64,000 nucleotides of DNA from Cyanobium sp. AMD-g (GTDB taxonomy: Bacteria; Cyanobacteriota; Cyanobacteriia; PCC-6307; Cyanobiaceae), in NCBI RefSeq assembly GCF_024346395.1, contig NZ_JAGQCW010000003.1, forward strand, positions 1 through 64,000, written 5' to 3'. Under the pieces are notes generated by a model, which was not told the DNA's origin, did no database searches, and worked only from the letters and a program-made list of their open reading frames with translations. Positions 56,535 to 64,000 of the stretch are shown here, one piece after another. Position numbers and translations under genes: made by a program. Within the stretch, counting starts at the first letter, position 1. Each line of letters opens with the position of its first letter.

Positions 56535-57485
56535 TTAGCACTGGCGCACCAAAGGCGCTGCAAGAGTATATCGAGCTTTGGAATGATCGCAGCTGAGGCT
56601 GATGTAAGGCCTTTGGCTTTGATTTGTGCTCATCAGGATTTCCCTGCGACGAGCAGGCCTCTTAACAACACGCCTGAAGTGGTTGAAGATATGGTGATGC
56701 GGCAGTGTGGATTCCAGATTGCATCCAGCCCAGTGAATAGCTGGAATCAGTCGCCCATCGGGCCAGGTGACTCCAATGGCGTCACCGCAGTGGAAGGCGC
56801 TCATCGGACGAGGATCGCCCGCCCAAGTGCAATCGAAAGCTTCGTAGATTTGGCTCATCCCAATGCTTGAGACATCCAGGCAACAATTCATAAATGGCTA
56901 CTTAGGAGTATGATAGAAATGATCTGCAATCATTCGAGGCCTCGCCGCCAGTCCTTGAATCTGTTGAAGTGAGAAGGTGCCCCTTTGAGAGGCCCAAAGA
57001 TCTGTGTTGATCCCTCTCGAATGATGATTCGGCGCCATCCGCACCCGAAGTGGCCCAGGCTTTTACACCTGGCTTATGTCTGCGTGGGCGTATGCCAGCT
57101 GCTGGTCGGAATTCGTTGCGTGCTTGAACAACTGCTTGAATCCTTTTGGCACAACCACGTCACTATCGATGTATAGAAGCCTCTCGAGCGGGCCACAGAA
57201 CATGAAGAACTTCTTGAAAGGACCGACTAGATGAAATGGCGGAGTGTGATTGGTGTGATGGTCAATATCGCGTCCAATGTCGTCCAGTTCACTCAATGTC
57301 CGATCATCGATCATGGCGAATCCGAATCGGCTTCTCAGTCGCTCAGGGTGCGATGTACGATCTGAGAATTGTATATAGTAAACATTGAAAGCCGGTGCTT
57401 CGATATGTAGACTGCTGAGCATGGCGGCAGCCCAATTCGCTTGATCTCGGCGACAGGAGAATCCGAAGCCTAAACAAGAGAAAAT
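56535..57485 (-). pseudogene. Decayed nucleotide-sugar glycosyltransferase
   Basis: One reading frame runs across the region with two in-frame stops. From ATT at 57485 (or ATG 57422) it reads IFSCLGFGFSCRRDQANWAA, then FAMIDDRTLSELDDI and LLYIDSDVVVPKGFKQLF, a DxD metal site, up to TAA 57063-57065. It continues in frame through MAPNHHSRGINTDLWASQRG and ARPRMIADHFYHTPK to TAG 56898-56900. It then gives CTWAGDPRPMSAFHCGD and AIGVTWPDGRLIPAIHWAG, ending at 56535. The parts look like N-terminal, middle and C-terminal sections of one GT-A (GT8-like) protein of about 315 residues. The start overlaps or abuts the upstream glycosyltransferase, and no ATG is present at the conserved beginning. Confidence 0.78.
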
Positions 57486-57486
57486 C

Positions 57487-59184
57487 TTAGCGTCTGAAAC
57501 GGTTGGATTTCAGTTTGGGTGCCAGATCTTGGCGCTGTCCCCAAAGCTCCTCAAGTCTCAGGCGGTAGCACTTTCCTACCTCAGTAAAAGTGAAACGTTG
57601 GCGGTAGGGGGTGGTAAGGGTTGGATCAGGTTCGGCTGACTCCAAACGGCGTAGGGCTACTTCACGCAAGCGCTCGGCGGCATGGTGCACATCTGCATCA
57701 GCCCAGAACTGTCCTTTGTGGTCGAAATACTCCCCCTCCTTAACAGGGATCATTCGGCAGCGGACCGGATGTGCCAGCGGCCCCACACAGAAGTCCGTTG
57801 TGGATCCGTAGTCGGTCACGATCACGTCGAGCCCAAGCTGCAGCGCTTCGGCATGGCCACGTCCCAACCCTTCGGACCGGTGCAGAGATATGAATCCGTC
57901 GCAGCAGCCATAAAGAGAAAGCAGATCGGTTCGGCTCAGATCAGCCTCAATGACATGAAAGCGTGGGTCTTCACGGCAGTGAGCCTTGAGAGCTTCCCAT
58001 TCCGGGTGAGGCCACCCGGGCCGTAGGGTTTTGATCACAAGGGCAACCCGATTCGCCAGTGGATCCGAGGCAGGAAAGGCTAGCTGGAAGGCTTCAATGA
58101 CCGCATGGGGATTCTTGCGGCTGATGGTGGAATTGAGGTCGAAACCGAAGACAAACAGGACCTGGCCGGCTGGAAGGCTGAATCGGTGTCTGGATTCGAG
58201 ACGTGACTTGGGATTGGCGAACCGTTCCAGGTCTTGAATTTCTGCCGGAGCGGGCATGCGGGTGAGATGTAGTGACTGAGGATGACCATCCTGTCCCTCA
58301 TAGGGTTGCAAAGCGCCTTCAATCAGACGGCTGAAGGGCCAGGCCTCGTCAGCAAGTTCCAGGCATGGCTCCCAAGTTTCGGGCCATCGTTCCAGTTCCC
58401 AGGGCCAGGAAACGATGGTGTAGCGATCCAGGAGCTGTCTCAGGCCCTCCTGGCAGACCCAACGGGCGTGGATAGGAGCTGCCATGCAGACGAGATTGAA
58501 GGCATAGGGTCCAGCCTGTCCCGAAGGCAGGGTGAGGCGCTCCAGAGTCCGGTCGGATGTGGCTGAGCCGTTGTCGGCTGGATGGTCGATGACGCAGCAA
58601 GGAATGCCTGCGGCCTCAAGAGCAGCTGTGATGCAGCGCGCGTCTTCGCCGATTCCGAAGACGTTGAAGGCATGGCCGATTACGTTGACCCCGAAGGGAC
58701 GGTCAATGAAGGCGGCTCTTTCTGGATTTCCGTTGTCCAGATTTGAGGCCTCCTGAAGAAGCCTCCGGGCTTCTATCGCCTTCGTGGAGGCTATGCCATG
58801 CCAGAGGCGCAGGAAGGCACTCGCGCGAAAAGGTAACAGGAACCTTGGCTGCCATGCCCTATTCTCCAGCCAGGTGCTTGCAATTAGAAGATCCAGACCG
58901 GTGTGTGAGATTTTATGCGTGAGAAGCTGACATGATTCGCGATCTGCTGCCAGAATGGGATACCGCTGTAATGCCTGCTCTAACCTAGAGGCGTATGAGC
59001 CAACTGTCGTCTGGTGAGGATCTTTATTAAATGGCTTTAGCAGGTCTGCCTCAAGACACTTGATCAACAGACCTGCTCGCGAATTGTTGAGATCCTTCTG
59101 GCGTGCCACTATCGCATCCCGCACAGGATCCAAGACGGGATCACTCAACAGCAACAATAAGGATCGTGTGAAACTTCTCAGCAT
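57487..59184 (-). CDS. Glycosyltransferase (GT4-like), 565 aa
   Basis: A long protein. An N-terminal region of about 165 residues (MLRSFTRSLLLLLSDPVLDP) has no family features I recognise. The GT-B part begins at about 166 with FGVNVIGHAFNVFGIGEDAR and includes YTIVSWPWELERWPETWEPC. The donor domain has QVLFVFGFDLNSTISRKNPH, LLSLYGCCDGFISLHRSEGL then GRGHAEALQLGLDVIVTDYG with the E-x7-E pair. The arrangement resembles multi-domain GT4 proteins of O-antigen clusters. It ends 2 bp before the decayed glycosyltransferase. The 244 bp upstream (59185-59428) contain nothing I can identify. Confidence 0.83.
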   Translation of the reverse strand: MLRSFTRSLLLLLSDPVLDPVRDAIVARQKDLNNSRAGLLIKCLEADLLKPFNKDPHQTTVGSYASRLEQALQRYPILAADRESCQLLTHKISHTGLDLLIASTWLENRAWQPRFLLPFRASAFLRLWHGIASTKAIEARRLLQEASNLDNGNPERAAFIDRPFGVNVIGHAFNVFGIGEDARCITAALEAAGIPCCVIDHPADNGSATSDRTLERLTLPSGQAGPYAFNLVCMAAPIHARWVCQEGLRQLLDRYTIVSWPWELERWPETWEPCLELADEAWPFSRLIEGALQPYEGQDGHPQSLHLTRMPAPAEIQDLERFANPKSRLESRHRFSLPAGQVLFVFGFDLNSTISRKNPHAVIEAFQLAFPASDPLANRVALVIKTLRPGWPHPEWEALKAHCREDPRFHVIEADLSRTDLLSLYGCCDGFISLHRSEGLGRGHAEALQLGLDVIVTDYGSTTDFCVGPLAHPVRCRMIPVKEGEYFDHKGQFWADADVHHAAERLREVALRRLESAEPDPTLTTPYRQRFTFTEVGKCYRLRLEELWGQRQDLAPKLKSNRFRR

Positions 59185-59428
59185 GGGTCGCGCTACCTTC
59201 GTGGTGGGACAATAGTATGTGGATCTTAATGTATATTGTACAACTAGACAGGGCTTGAGCTTTTCGAAGCTTTGGGAAGACCCAACAATCTAAGAGGTTA
59301 CTTCTTTTTGCAGAATGTCTCTCTCTAATCCTCAGAGGTGGGGTAGTTGACATGCGATGCCATCACTTGCTTGGGCAGTTACTTCCATTGCCCATTCAGG
59401 GTGTCAAAGAATGGTTGGAGCGGCCAGG

Positions 59429-60766
59429 TTATTGGATTGCATAGTTGTATGCTCTCGTAACGGTATCAGCCATACGCCCCCAGGTGAAAAGTCTTGAACG
59501 CTCAACTGACTTAATTGAGTATATATTCCTCAATTCAGGGTCGCATGTCATGGCTAGCATTGCCTGAGAGAGCACTTCGCAATCCATAGGATCAATGAGA
59601 ATTCCAGCTTCCCCTACCACCTCAGGCAGTGAGGATGTATTCGAGCAAATAACCGGGGTACCACACTTCATGGCTTCTAAAGGTGGTAAACCAAAGCCTT
59701 CATAGAGAGAGGGGAAGAGAAAGCATGTTGCACCAGCGTAAAGTGTAGGCAAATCATCATCCGCTACATATCCAGCGAGCAGTACGCGGTGCTTGTGAAC
59801 ATTTAGTCGATCCAGCTTTTCATGAATAGAGCCGTACTTCCAGCCAGGTGCTCCTGCCAGAACCAAATAGGGGGTATCGATCCCCAGTTGAGATGCTACC
59901 TTTCCGTAAGCTTCTATTACCGAGTCAAGGTTCTTTCGCGGTTCCAATGTGCAAACTGAGAGATAGTAAGTGTCATCATAGGCCATGCCAAGTTGCCTCT
60001 TTAAACTCATGATCTGGTCTTCTTCCGCATAAGGATGGAATATCTCTGATGCGGCAGGGTAGGCTACATGTACGTTTTTAGGGTCAAAGTCCTGCCGAAA
60101 GGCAAGAAAATCTTGCTTTGAGCATTCGGAGATGGTGATGACATGACCATGCAGTGGTATAGAGTTCACCATCTCCCTAGTAAAGCCTATGTCGTAATCT
60201 GTGCAATATACTGGGTAAAGTAGGGGGATCATGTCGTAGGATGTCGCAAAAGGAACTATATCCCTCATCCTTGAGATGACGGCCGGGATGGGTTGATGTG
60301 TCGCGTGGTAAATGCTCATGTCCTTCTTATTGATAAGCATCCTTCTACAATTCCTTGAGCGAGCTCTATTATTCTTCCAAGCCTGAATCCCCTTGTTGCG
60401 AAACCTGCTAATACAGTAGCCAGCACGCCAGAGAAGACTTACAGTTCTGCCCTTTCGGGCATCCATAACAATCTTACTCATCGCACCCCTTTCAATGTCC
60501 TGGCAGCTGATTAAAGGTATTGAAGTCTCCGAAAGGTAAGGGGAGTTGAGCTTATGTGCCTCCTCAAGATATCTATGACAGCGACAGATGCACTCTTCAT
60601 CTAACTGTGAAAGTAACTGGAGTTGGATGTCGTCGCGCGCCTCAAGCGCCATAGCGAGTTCTTCAATCACCTTAAAGATTCCTGTCCTGGAGCGTTCTAT
60701 TTCATGTCCTAACCCCAAAACAGATATGTCGTAGTGGACTGAGACTGGAGTGGTCGACATGGGCAT
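59429..60766 (-). CDS. Glycosyltransferase family 4
   Basis: A 445-residue GT-B enzyme; the ATG at 60760 ([16 protein letters not shown]) is an alternative start. [19 protein letters not shown] is the N-terminal acceptor loop; [15 protein letters not shown] and [13 protein letters not shown] follow. Donor domain: [38 protein letters not shown] and [20 protein letters not shown], then [16 protein letters not shown]. All GT4 landmarks are intact. It resembles mannosyltransferase-type enzymes such as WbaZ/MtfB, but the sugar is not certain. AT-rich codon use. The GT2 gene lies 10 bp upstream. Confidence 0.88.
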   Translation of the reverse strand: MPMSTTPVSVHYDISVLGLGHEIERSRTGIFKVIEELAMALEARDDIQLQLLSQLDEECICRCHRYLEEAHKLNSPYLSETSIPLISCQDIERGAMSKIVMDARKGRTVSLLWRAGYCISRFRNKGIQAWKNNRARSRNCRRMLINKKDMSIYHATHQPIPAVISRMRDIVPFATSYDMIPLLYPVYCTDYDIGFTREMVNSIPLHGHVITISECSKQDFLAFRQDFDPKNVHVAYPAASEIFHPYAEEDQIMSLKRQLGMAYDDTYYLSVCTLEPRKNLDSVIEAYGKVASQLGIDTPYLVLAGAPGWKYGSIHEKLDRLNVHKHRVLLAGYVADDDLPTLYAGATCFLFPSLYEGFGLPPLEAMKCGTPVICSNTSSLPEVVGEAGILIDPMDCEVLSQAMLAMTCDPELRNIYSIKSVERSRLFTWGRMADTVTRAYNYAIQ

Positions 60767-60776
60767 CTGATGTTGT

Positions 60777-61691
60777 TCAGCGGTTTAGAAGAGCAGTCTG
60801 CTTGAGCTTAATCGTGACATTCTTATTAACATATAGAACTAGTCTTCTGAGGTTGTGCTTTAACGCCGAACGCACAATAGGGAATAGCAATCCTGGATAT
60901 GTCAAAGATGCTGACATGAAGACTCGCCATCGTGGCATGAAAGGATAGGGCAAGATGAAAGCACGTCTTTCTTGCCAAGACAGAAAGTAGTAGACTAAGT
61001 GATCAACTATGGCTGGACTTAGCCTAGGATAATATAGTGATGCAGTCTCGCGGACTTCTTGAGCATGTATACGCAAATTGCTAGATGTGCCACCAAGGGT
61101 GAAATACACAGTGGTTTTGTCTGTGTATTGGAATGTGCATCCGGCTGCATAGGCGCGAATTACCCACTCTGAGTCGGCGGCTATTCTAAATCTTGTATTG
61201 TATACGCCGACCCTTTCATAAGCTCTTCGTGATACAAAGAGGCTATTATGGCAAAGATTTGGGCAGCGAAAAACGCTTAGTCGGTCAACCTTGGCTGGAG
61301 TCCAGTGCGATTCACTCCAATCGGACTGAACATTTGCTGCGGCTGCCAAGATATCAGGCTTGGGCGATTGCGTGGTGATTATTCTGTTTGCTTCAGTCGT
61401 CGCGCTTGGATGAAGCCAGTCGTCAGCATTTACGAAGCAGATATAATCACCAGTTGCCCACTCCAAACACTTGTTCATTGCATAGTATATGCCATCGTCT
61501 CGTTCCCTCTTGATTATGTCTATTCGCTGGGCATATCTTTCGATCACTTCATAGGTTCCATCAGATGAGCCACCATCAAGCACTACATACTGGACCTCCG
61601 AATGCTCCTTTTGCAATAGTATGCTGTCGATGCATCTGCTGATTGTCTCTAGGTTATTGAGCACAACTGTTACGTAGGTGAAGCTCGTCAT
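60777..61691 (-). CDS. Glycosyltransferase family 2
   Basis: A 304-residue GT-A enzyme. The start region is TYVTVVLNNLETISRCIDSI; YVVLDGGSSDGTYEVIERY and GIYYAMNKCLEWATGDYI lead to the metal-binding NADDWLHP, and NLCHNSLFVSRRAYERVG with RIAADSEWVIRAYAAG follow. The layout is that of WcaA-like colanic-acid or WbyL-type GT2 proteins. C-terminal basic sequence may contact the membrane. AT-rich, and 10 bp upstream of the GT4 gene, so co-transcribed. Confidence 0.88.
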   Translation of the reverse strand: MTSFTYVTVVLNNLETISRCIDSILLQKEHSEVQYVVLDGGSSDGTYEVIERYAQRIDIIKRERDDGIYYAMNKCLEWATGDYICFVNADDWLHPSATTEANRIITTQSPKPDILAAAANVQSDWSESHWTPAKVDRLSVFRCPNLCHNSLFVSRRAYERVGVYNTRFRIAADSEWVIRAYAAGCTFQYTDKTTVYFTLGGTSSNLRIHAQEVRETASLYYPRLSPAIVDHLVYYFLSWQERRAFILPYPFMPRWRVFMSASLTYPGLLFPIVRSALKHNLRRLVLYVNKNVTIKLKQTALLNR

Positions 61692-61820
61692 GACAGATGA
61701 TTCGGGTGTCCAATGGTGCGGGATGTACTGTTATAACCACTGTCGTAAATCTCTGACGCGCTCAACTAGTATGGTGTTGTCTTTGAATCTTAGTGGGCAG
61801 GCGAGCTTGCCTGTTCTGTA

Positions 61821-62102
61821 TTAACTGGCATTTTTCTTCGATCGGAAATGGGTATGGAAGCTGGTCCTTGTTCGGCTTTGGCCAGTATACACCGAATGTG
61901 TTTGATAAACAACTAAGGGCTTTTCTCTTTGTGGCAAATCCATGGGGATTAGGAACAAAACTCTTGTGTGAGTCCCCACAGATAGTTCAAGTGAGTCCTT
62001 GGGTAAGCTAGCGGATCCTATGACAATGTACCTGCGATCATTGTACCGATCAGTAATGCCTCGGCTGCTGAGCAGATCATGAATGCTCAGCTCGTTACTC
62101 AT
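61821..62102 (-). CDS. Short hypothetical protein, possibly a gene remnant
   Basis: A 93-residue frame starting MSNELSIHDLLSSRGITDRY, with a purine-rich GGTGAAGAG just before the ATG and 43 bp after the stop of the FkbM-like gene. The first 55 residues look protein-like (RRYIVIGSASLPKDSLEL, RVLFLIPMDLP), the last 35 do not. No family recognised. It could be the 5' piece of a decayed gene. The 129 bp between it and the GT2 gene contain nothing I can identify. Confidence 0.35.
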   Translation of the reverse strand: MSNELSIHDLLSSRGITDRYNDRRYIVIGSASLPKDSLELSVGTHTRVLFLIPMDLPQREKPLVVYQTHSVYTGQSRTRTSFHTHFRSKKNAS

Positions 62103-62145
62103 CTCTTCACCTGCCCCGTGAGCTGTTGAATGTCCTAAATTTGGA

Positions 62146-63222
62146 TCATGACTCAGTTGAGCCAGTAGGTTTATATCGGAACCGCTGATACGATCTTTTC
62201 ATGAGGTGCTTAATAGCAAGGTAGAGCCTTATTGGTCGCTCTAGTTCGGCAAAGCGCTGTTCCAAGTAGTCAATCCTGTTGCCTGCTGACTTTTGTCGAG
62301 AGTCAAGCCACTTATTTTCAGATTCTAGGTATTGTATCCTTTGACGTGAATGCTCAAGCTTTTGGGCTAGCAAGCTGACTTTTTTCCAAGTGCTCAACTC
62401 CTGGATTGGCATTGAGCTGAGACTCTCTTCGTCTAGCCAATCGCCATCAAGAAAAAGGGGCGCATTCCCTTCTACATTGCAATCGATATCAAGTGGATGC
62501 GGCAGCATGGGAGGATACAGCCTGCCATTTGGTTTTTGGAGAAAGCGATCTCTTCGTAGAAATGTAAGCTCAATGAAGTGCGGAATTGCCAGACTTGAGC
62601 CCTCAAGGACAAATTCTCCGTCGCAATTGTTGGGATGTGCATGTACGCAGATATGAGTCTTGTCCAGTTTTCTCAGTAGGGGTCCTAGTTCTTCTTCAAA
62701 CCTGCTTGGGTCATTGGCAACACTTAGGCCGTGAAGCTCAACCAGAATAATTCGGAAGCGGTTAATGGTGGCTTCGCTGCAGGTAAGCAGGTTTCTGAAT
62801 TCGGCGCCTTCGATATCCATCTGAAGCAGAAGGTCTTCATTGTGGGCAGACTCTTCGCCTTCCACCCATTCATCAATGGTGATGCTATCGCTCCCGCCAT
62901 CCACGTCCAGCCATTTCTTCCTGAACGTTTGCAACCCTTCCCGAAGGGGAGTCTTCATTGTCTCTATGTCGCACGTGAAATCGCACATGTGACAGGGAAT
63001 TCCATGGTTGTCTGTCAGGTCATCTTCAAAGTCCTTAGTGTTATTGACGCCTGGCGAGAAGCAGGCCTTGATCCCTTGAAGATCGTCTGGAACCAAGTAC
63101 GCACCGTCTCCCTTTCCTCCTATCCTGATAAGGGGATAGGGTGACGGTTTGGGCCTCATGATCATGATGCTATCGATCCGGCTGGTCAGTGAGCCCAGTT
63201 GAGAATCTATGTTGTTAAGCAT
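62146..63222 (-). CDS. FkbM-family methyltransferase-like protein with C-terminal coiled coil
   Basis: A 358-residue protein. LIRIGGKGDGAYLVPDDL and ACFSPGVNNTKDFEDDL form the SAM-binding start, and LLLQMDIEGAEFRNLLTC is the FkbM signature. After about residue 280 comes a predicted coiled coil (LLAQKLEHSRQRIQYLESEN and on to RIDYLEQRFAELERP), then a basic tail. FkbM proteins usually O-methylate sugars or secondary metabolites. The coiled coil suggests an oligomer or a tether to a glycan-assembly complex. Lies between gmd and the remnant gene, same strand. AT-rich. Confidence 0.82.
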   Translation of the reverse strand: MLNNIDSQLGSLTSRIDSIMIMRPKPSPYPLIRIGGKGDGAYLVPDDLQGIKACFSPGVNNTKDFEDDLTDNHGIPCHMCDFTCDIETMKTPLREGLQTFRKKWLDVDGGSDSITIDEWVEGEESAHNEDLLLQMDIEGAEFRNLLTCSEATINRFRIILVELHGLSVANDPSRFEEELGPLLRKLDKTHICVHAHPNNCDGEFVLEGSSLAIPHFIELTFLRRDRFLQKPNGRLYPPMLPHPLDIDCNVEGNAPLFLDGDWLDEESLSSMPIQELSTWKKVSLLAQKLEHSRQRIQYLESENKWLDSRQKSAGNRIDYLEQRFAELERPIRLYLAIKHLMKRSYQRFRYKPTGSTES

Positions 63223-63273
63223 CCTGAAGGCAAAGTCAGATTTCGTAATTTAGCAGCATGTTGCCGATGCTTT

Positions 63274-64000
63274 TCAGTGCAGAACAGATTCATACATCTT
63301 GCTCACTACTTTTCTTAAGTCTTGCTTGGTACTCCAGCCTAGCTCTGACATGATCCTTTCTGGAGCCAGCGCTGAGTATCGCAGGTCGCTTGGCCGAAGC
63401 AGATCCTCTGATGCTTCGACCAATCCATGAGAATCCAAGCCGGCCATCATAAATGTTTCATCAACGAGATCCCTCAAGGAATGGGTGCGTCCCGAAGCAA
63501 TGACGTAATCGCTCGGCTTTTCTGCTTGCAGCATTATAAACATCGCCTCCACATAGTCTGGTGCCCAGCCCCAGTCACGCCAGATGTCGAGATTGCCGAG
63601 CTTCAGTTTCTCCTTGCTGCCGTTGGCGATCGCTTTCACTCCCTGGATGATCTTCTGGGTCACGAACCGCTCCGGCCGTAGCGGCGATTCATGGTTAGCC
63701 AGGATGCCGCTGCAGGCAAATAGACCGTAGGCCTCCCGGTAGTTGGCCACCTGCCAGAAGGCCGTGGCCTTGGCGACCGCGTAGGGGCTGCGGGGGCGGA
63801 AGGGGGTGTCCTCGTTGGCTGGTTCCTTGCCCGTATCCCCGAAGCACTCGGAGCTGCCGGCGTTGAACAACCGCACTGGGGCGCCCAGGTAGCGGATCAC
63901 CTCCAGCAGGGTGAGGCTGCCGCCGGCGATTGATTCCATGCATTCCACTGGCTGCTCGAACGACAGCCCCACGCTCGTCTGGCCTGCCAGGTTGTAGATC
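63274..64000 (-). CDS. gmd: GDP-mannose 4,6-dehydratase, partial (N-terminus beyond window)
   Basis: Converts GDP-mannose to GDP-4-keto-6-deoxymannose, the precursor of GDP-fucose or GDP-rhamnose. The frame is open to the right edge: IYNLAGQTSVGLSFEQP, then SSECFGDTGKEPANEDTPF, SPYAVAKATAFW with Tyr-x3-Lys, GILANHESPLRPERFVTQKI, LGNLDIWRDWGWAPDYVEA and ASGRTHSLRDLVDETF. Only the last 240 or so residues of about 340 are visible; the NAD-binding glycine motif is outside. The right-hand part is GC-rich, while the last 100 bp and the next gene are AT-richer. Confidence 0.95.
   Translation of the reverse strand, partial: IYNLAGQTSVGLSFEQPVECMESIAGGSLTLLEVIRYLGAPVRLFNAGSSECFGDTGKEPANEDTPFRPRSPYAVAKATAFWQVANYREAYGLFACSGILANHESPLRPERFVTQKIIQGVKAIANGSKEKLKLGNLDIWRDWGWAPDYVEAMFIMLQAEKPSDYVIASGRTHSLRDLVDETFMMAGLDSHGLVEASEDLLRPSDLRYSALAPERIMSELGWSTKQDLRKVVSKMYESVLH

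Noticed and set aside
61780-61820. Short inverted repeat around GGCAGGC/GCCTG
   Set aside because: Only about five base pairs and no T run on either strand.

Overview
The window looks like the chromosome of a high-GC picocyanobacterium of the Cyanobium/Synechococcus type. The evidence is a complete psbE-psbF-psbL-psbJ operon preceded by rubA and ycf48, an ndhC-ndhK-ndhJ cluster, heme oxygenase, glycolate dehydrogenase subunits GlcE and GlcF, isocitrate dehydrogenase, glycogen phosphorylase and a CPA2-type Na+/H+ antiporter. Most core genes are very GC-rich and tightly packed, with many 1-4 bp start/stop overlaps and several tail-to-tail overlaps of about 20 bp. No tRNA, rRNA, CRISPR array, transposase or integrase was recognised.

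Layout. 1-4.7 kb: partial glgP, antiporter, small membrane protein, alpha/beta hydrolase. 4.7-11.9 kb: three tandem, translationally coupled membrane O-acyltransferases (acyltransferase-3 plus SGNH domains) followed by an aldose-1-epimerase-like gene. 11.9-18.6 kb: glcE, a four-carbon acid-sugar kinase homologue, glcF, icd, a small conserved protein, heme oxygenase. 18.7-31.9 kb: glycosyltransferases, an ABC exporter, a PcrA/UvrD helicase, an RgpF-like protein, a tRNA nucleotidyltransferase, a large membrane protein, galE. 32-35.4 kb: nucleotide-sugar genes ugd (frameshifted), UDP-glucuronate decarboxylase and a 4-epimerase. 35.4-39.7 kb: a membrane-fusion protein, an FtsX/MacB permease and a second ABC exporter. 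39.7-44.5 kb: an AT-richer block with three related glycosyltransferase-like genes (the middle one interrupted by a stop codon) and another acyltransferase. 44.6-48.3 kb: a glycosidase-glycosyltransferase fusion and a UDP-glucuronate 4-epimerase-like gene. 48.4-53.8 kb: conserved housekeeping and photosynthesis block (hisS, psbEFLJ, ycf48, rubA, ndhCKJ). 53.8-64 kb: a second, mostly AT-richer surface-polysaccharide block on the minus strand (WbsX-like protein, three GT4-like genes, a decayed glycosyltransferase, GT2, FkbM-like methyltransferase, partial gmd).

How it fits together. Much of the window builds and decorates cell-surface polysaccharide. Epimerases and dehydrogenases make UDP-Gal, UDP-GlcA, UDP-Xyl, probably UDP-Ara, UDP-GalA and GDP-4-keto-deoxymannose. 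GT2 and GT4 enzymes assemble glycans, two ABC exporters could move lipid-linked products, and the acyltransferases could O-acylate them outside the membrane. The most striking feature is the acyltransferase triplet, in which a roughly 1.06-kb membrane module is nearly identical at the DNA level in all three genes while the periplasmic SGNH domain differs. Three genes carry disabling lesions (ugd, a glycosyltransferase-like gene at 41 kb, a glycosyltransferase at 57 kb), which suggests ongoing turnover of surface-sugar genes. All readings come from inspection only; no database search was run.
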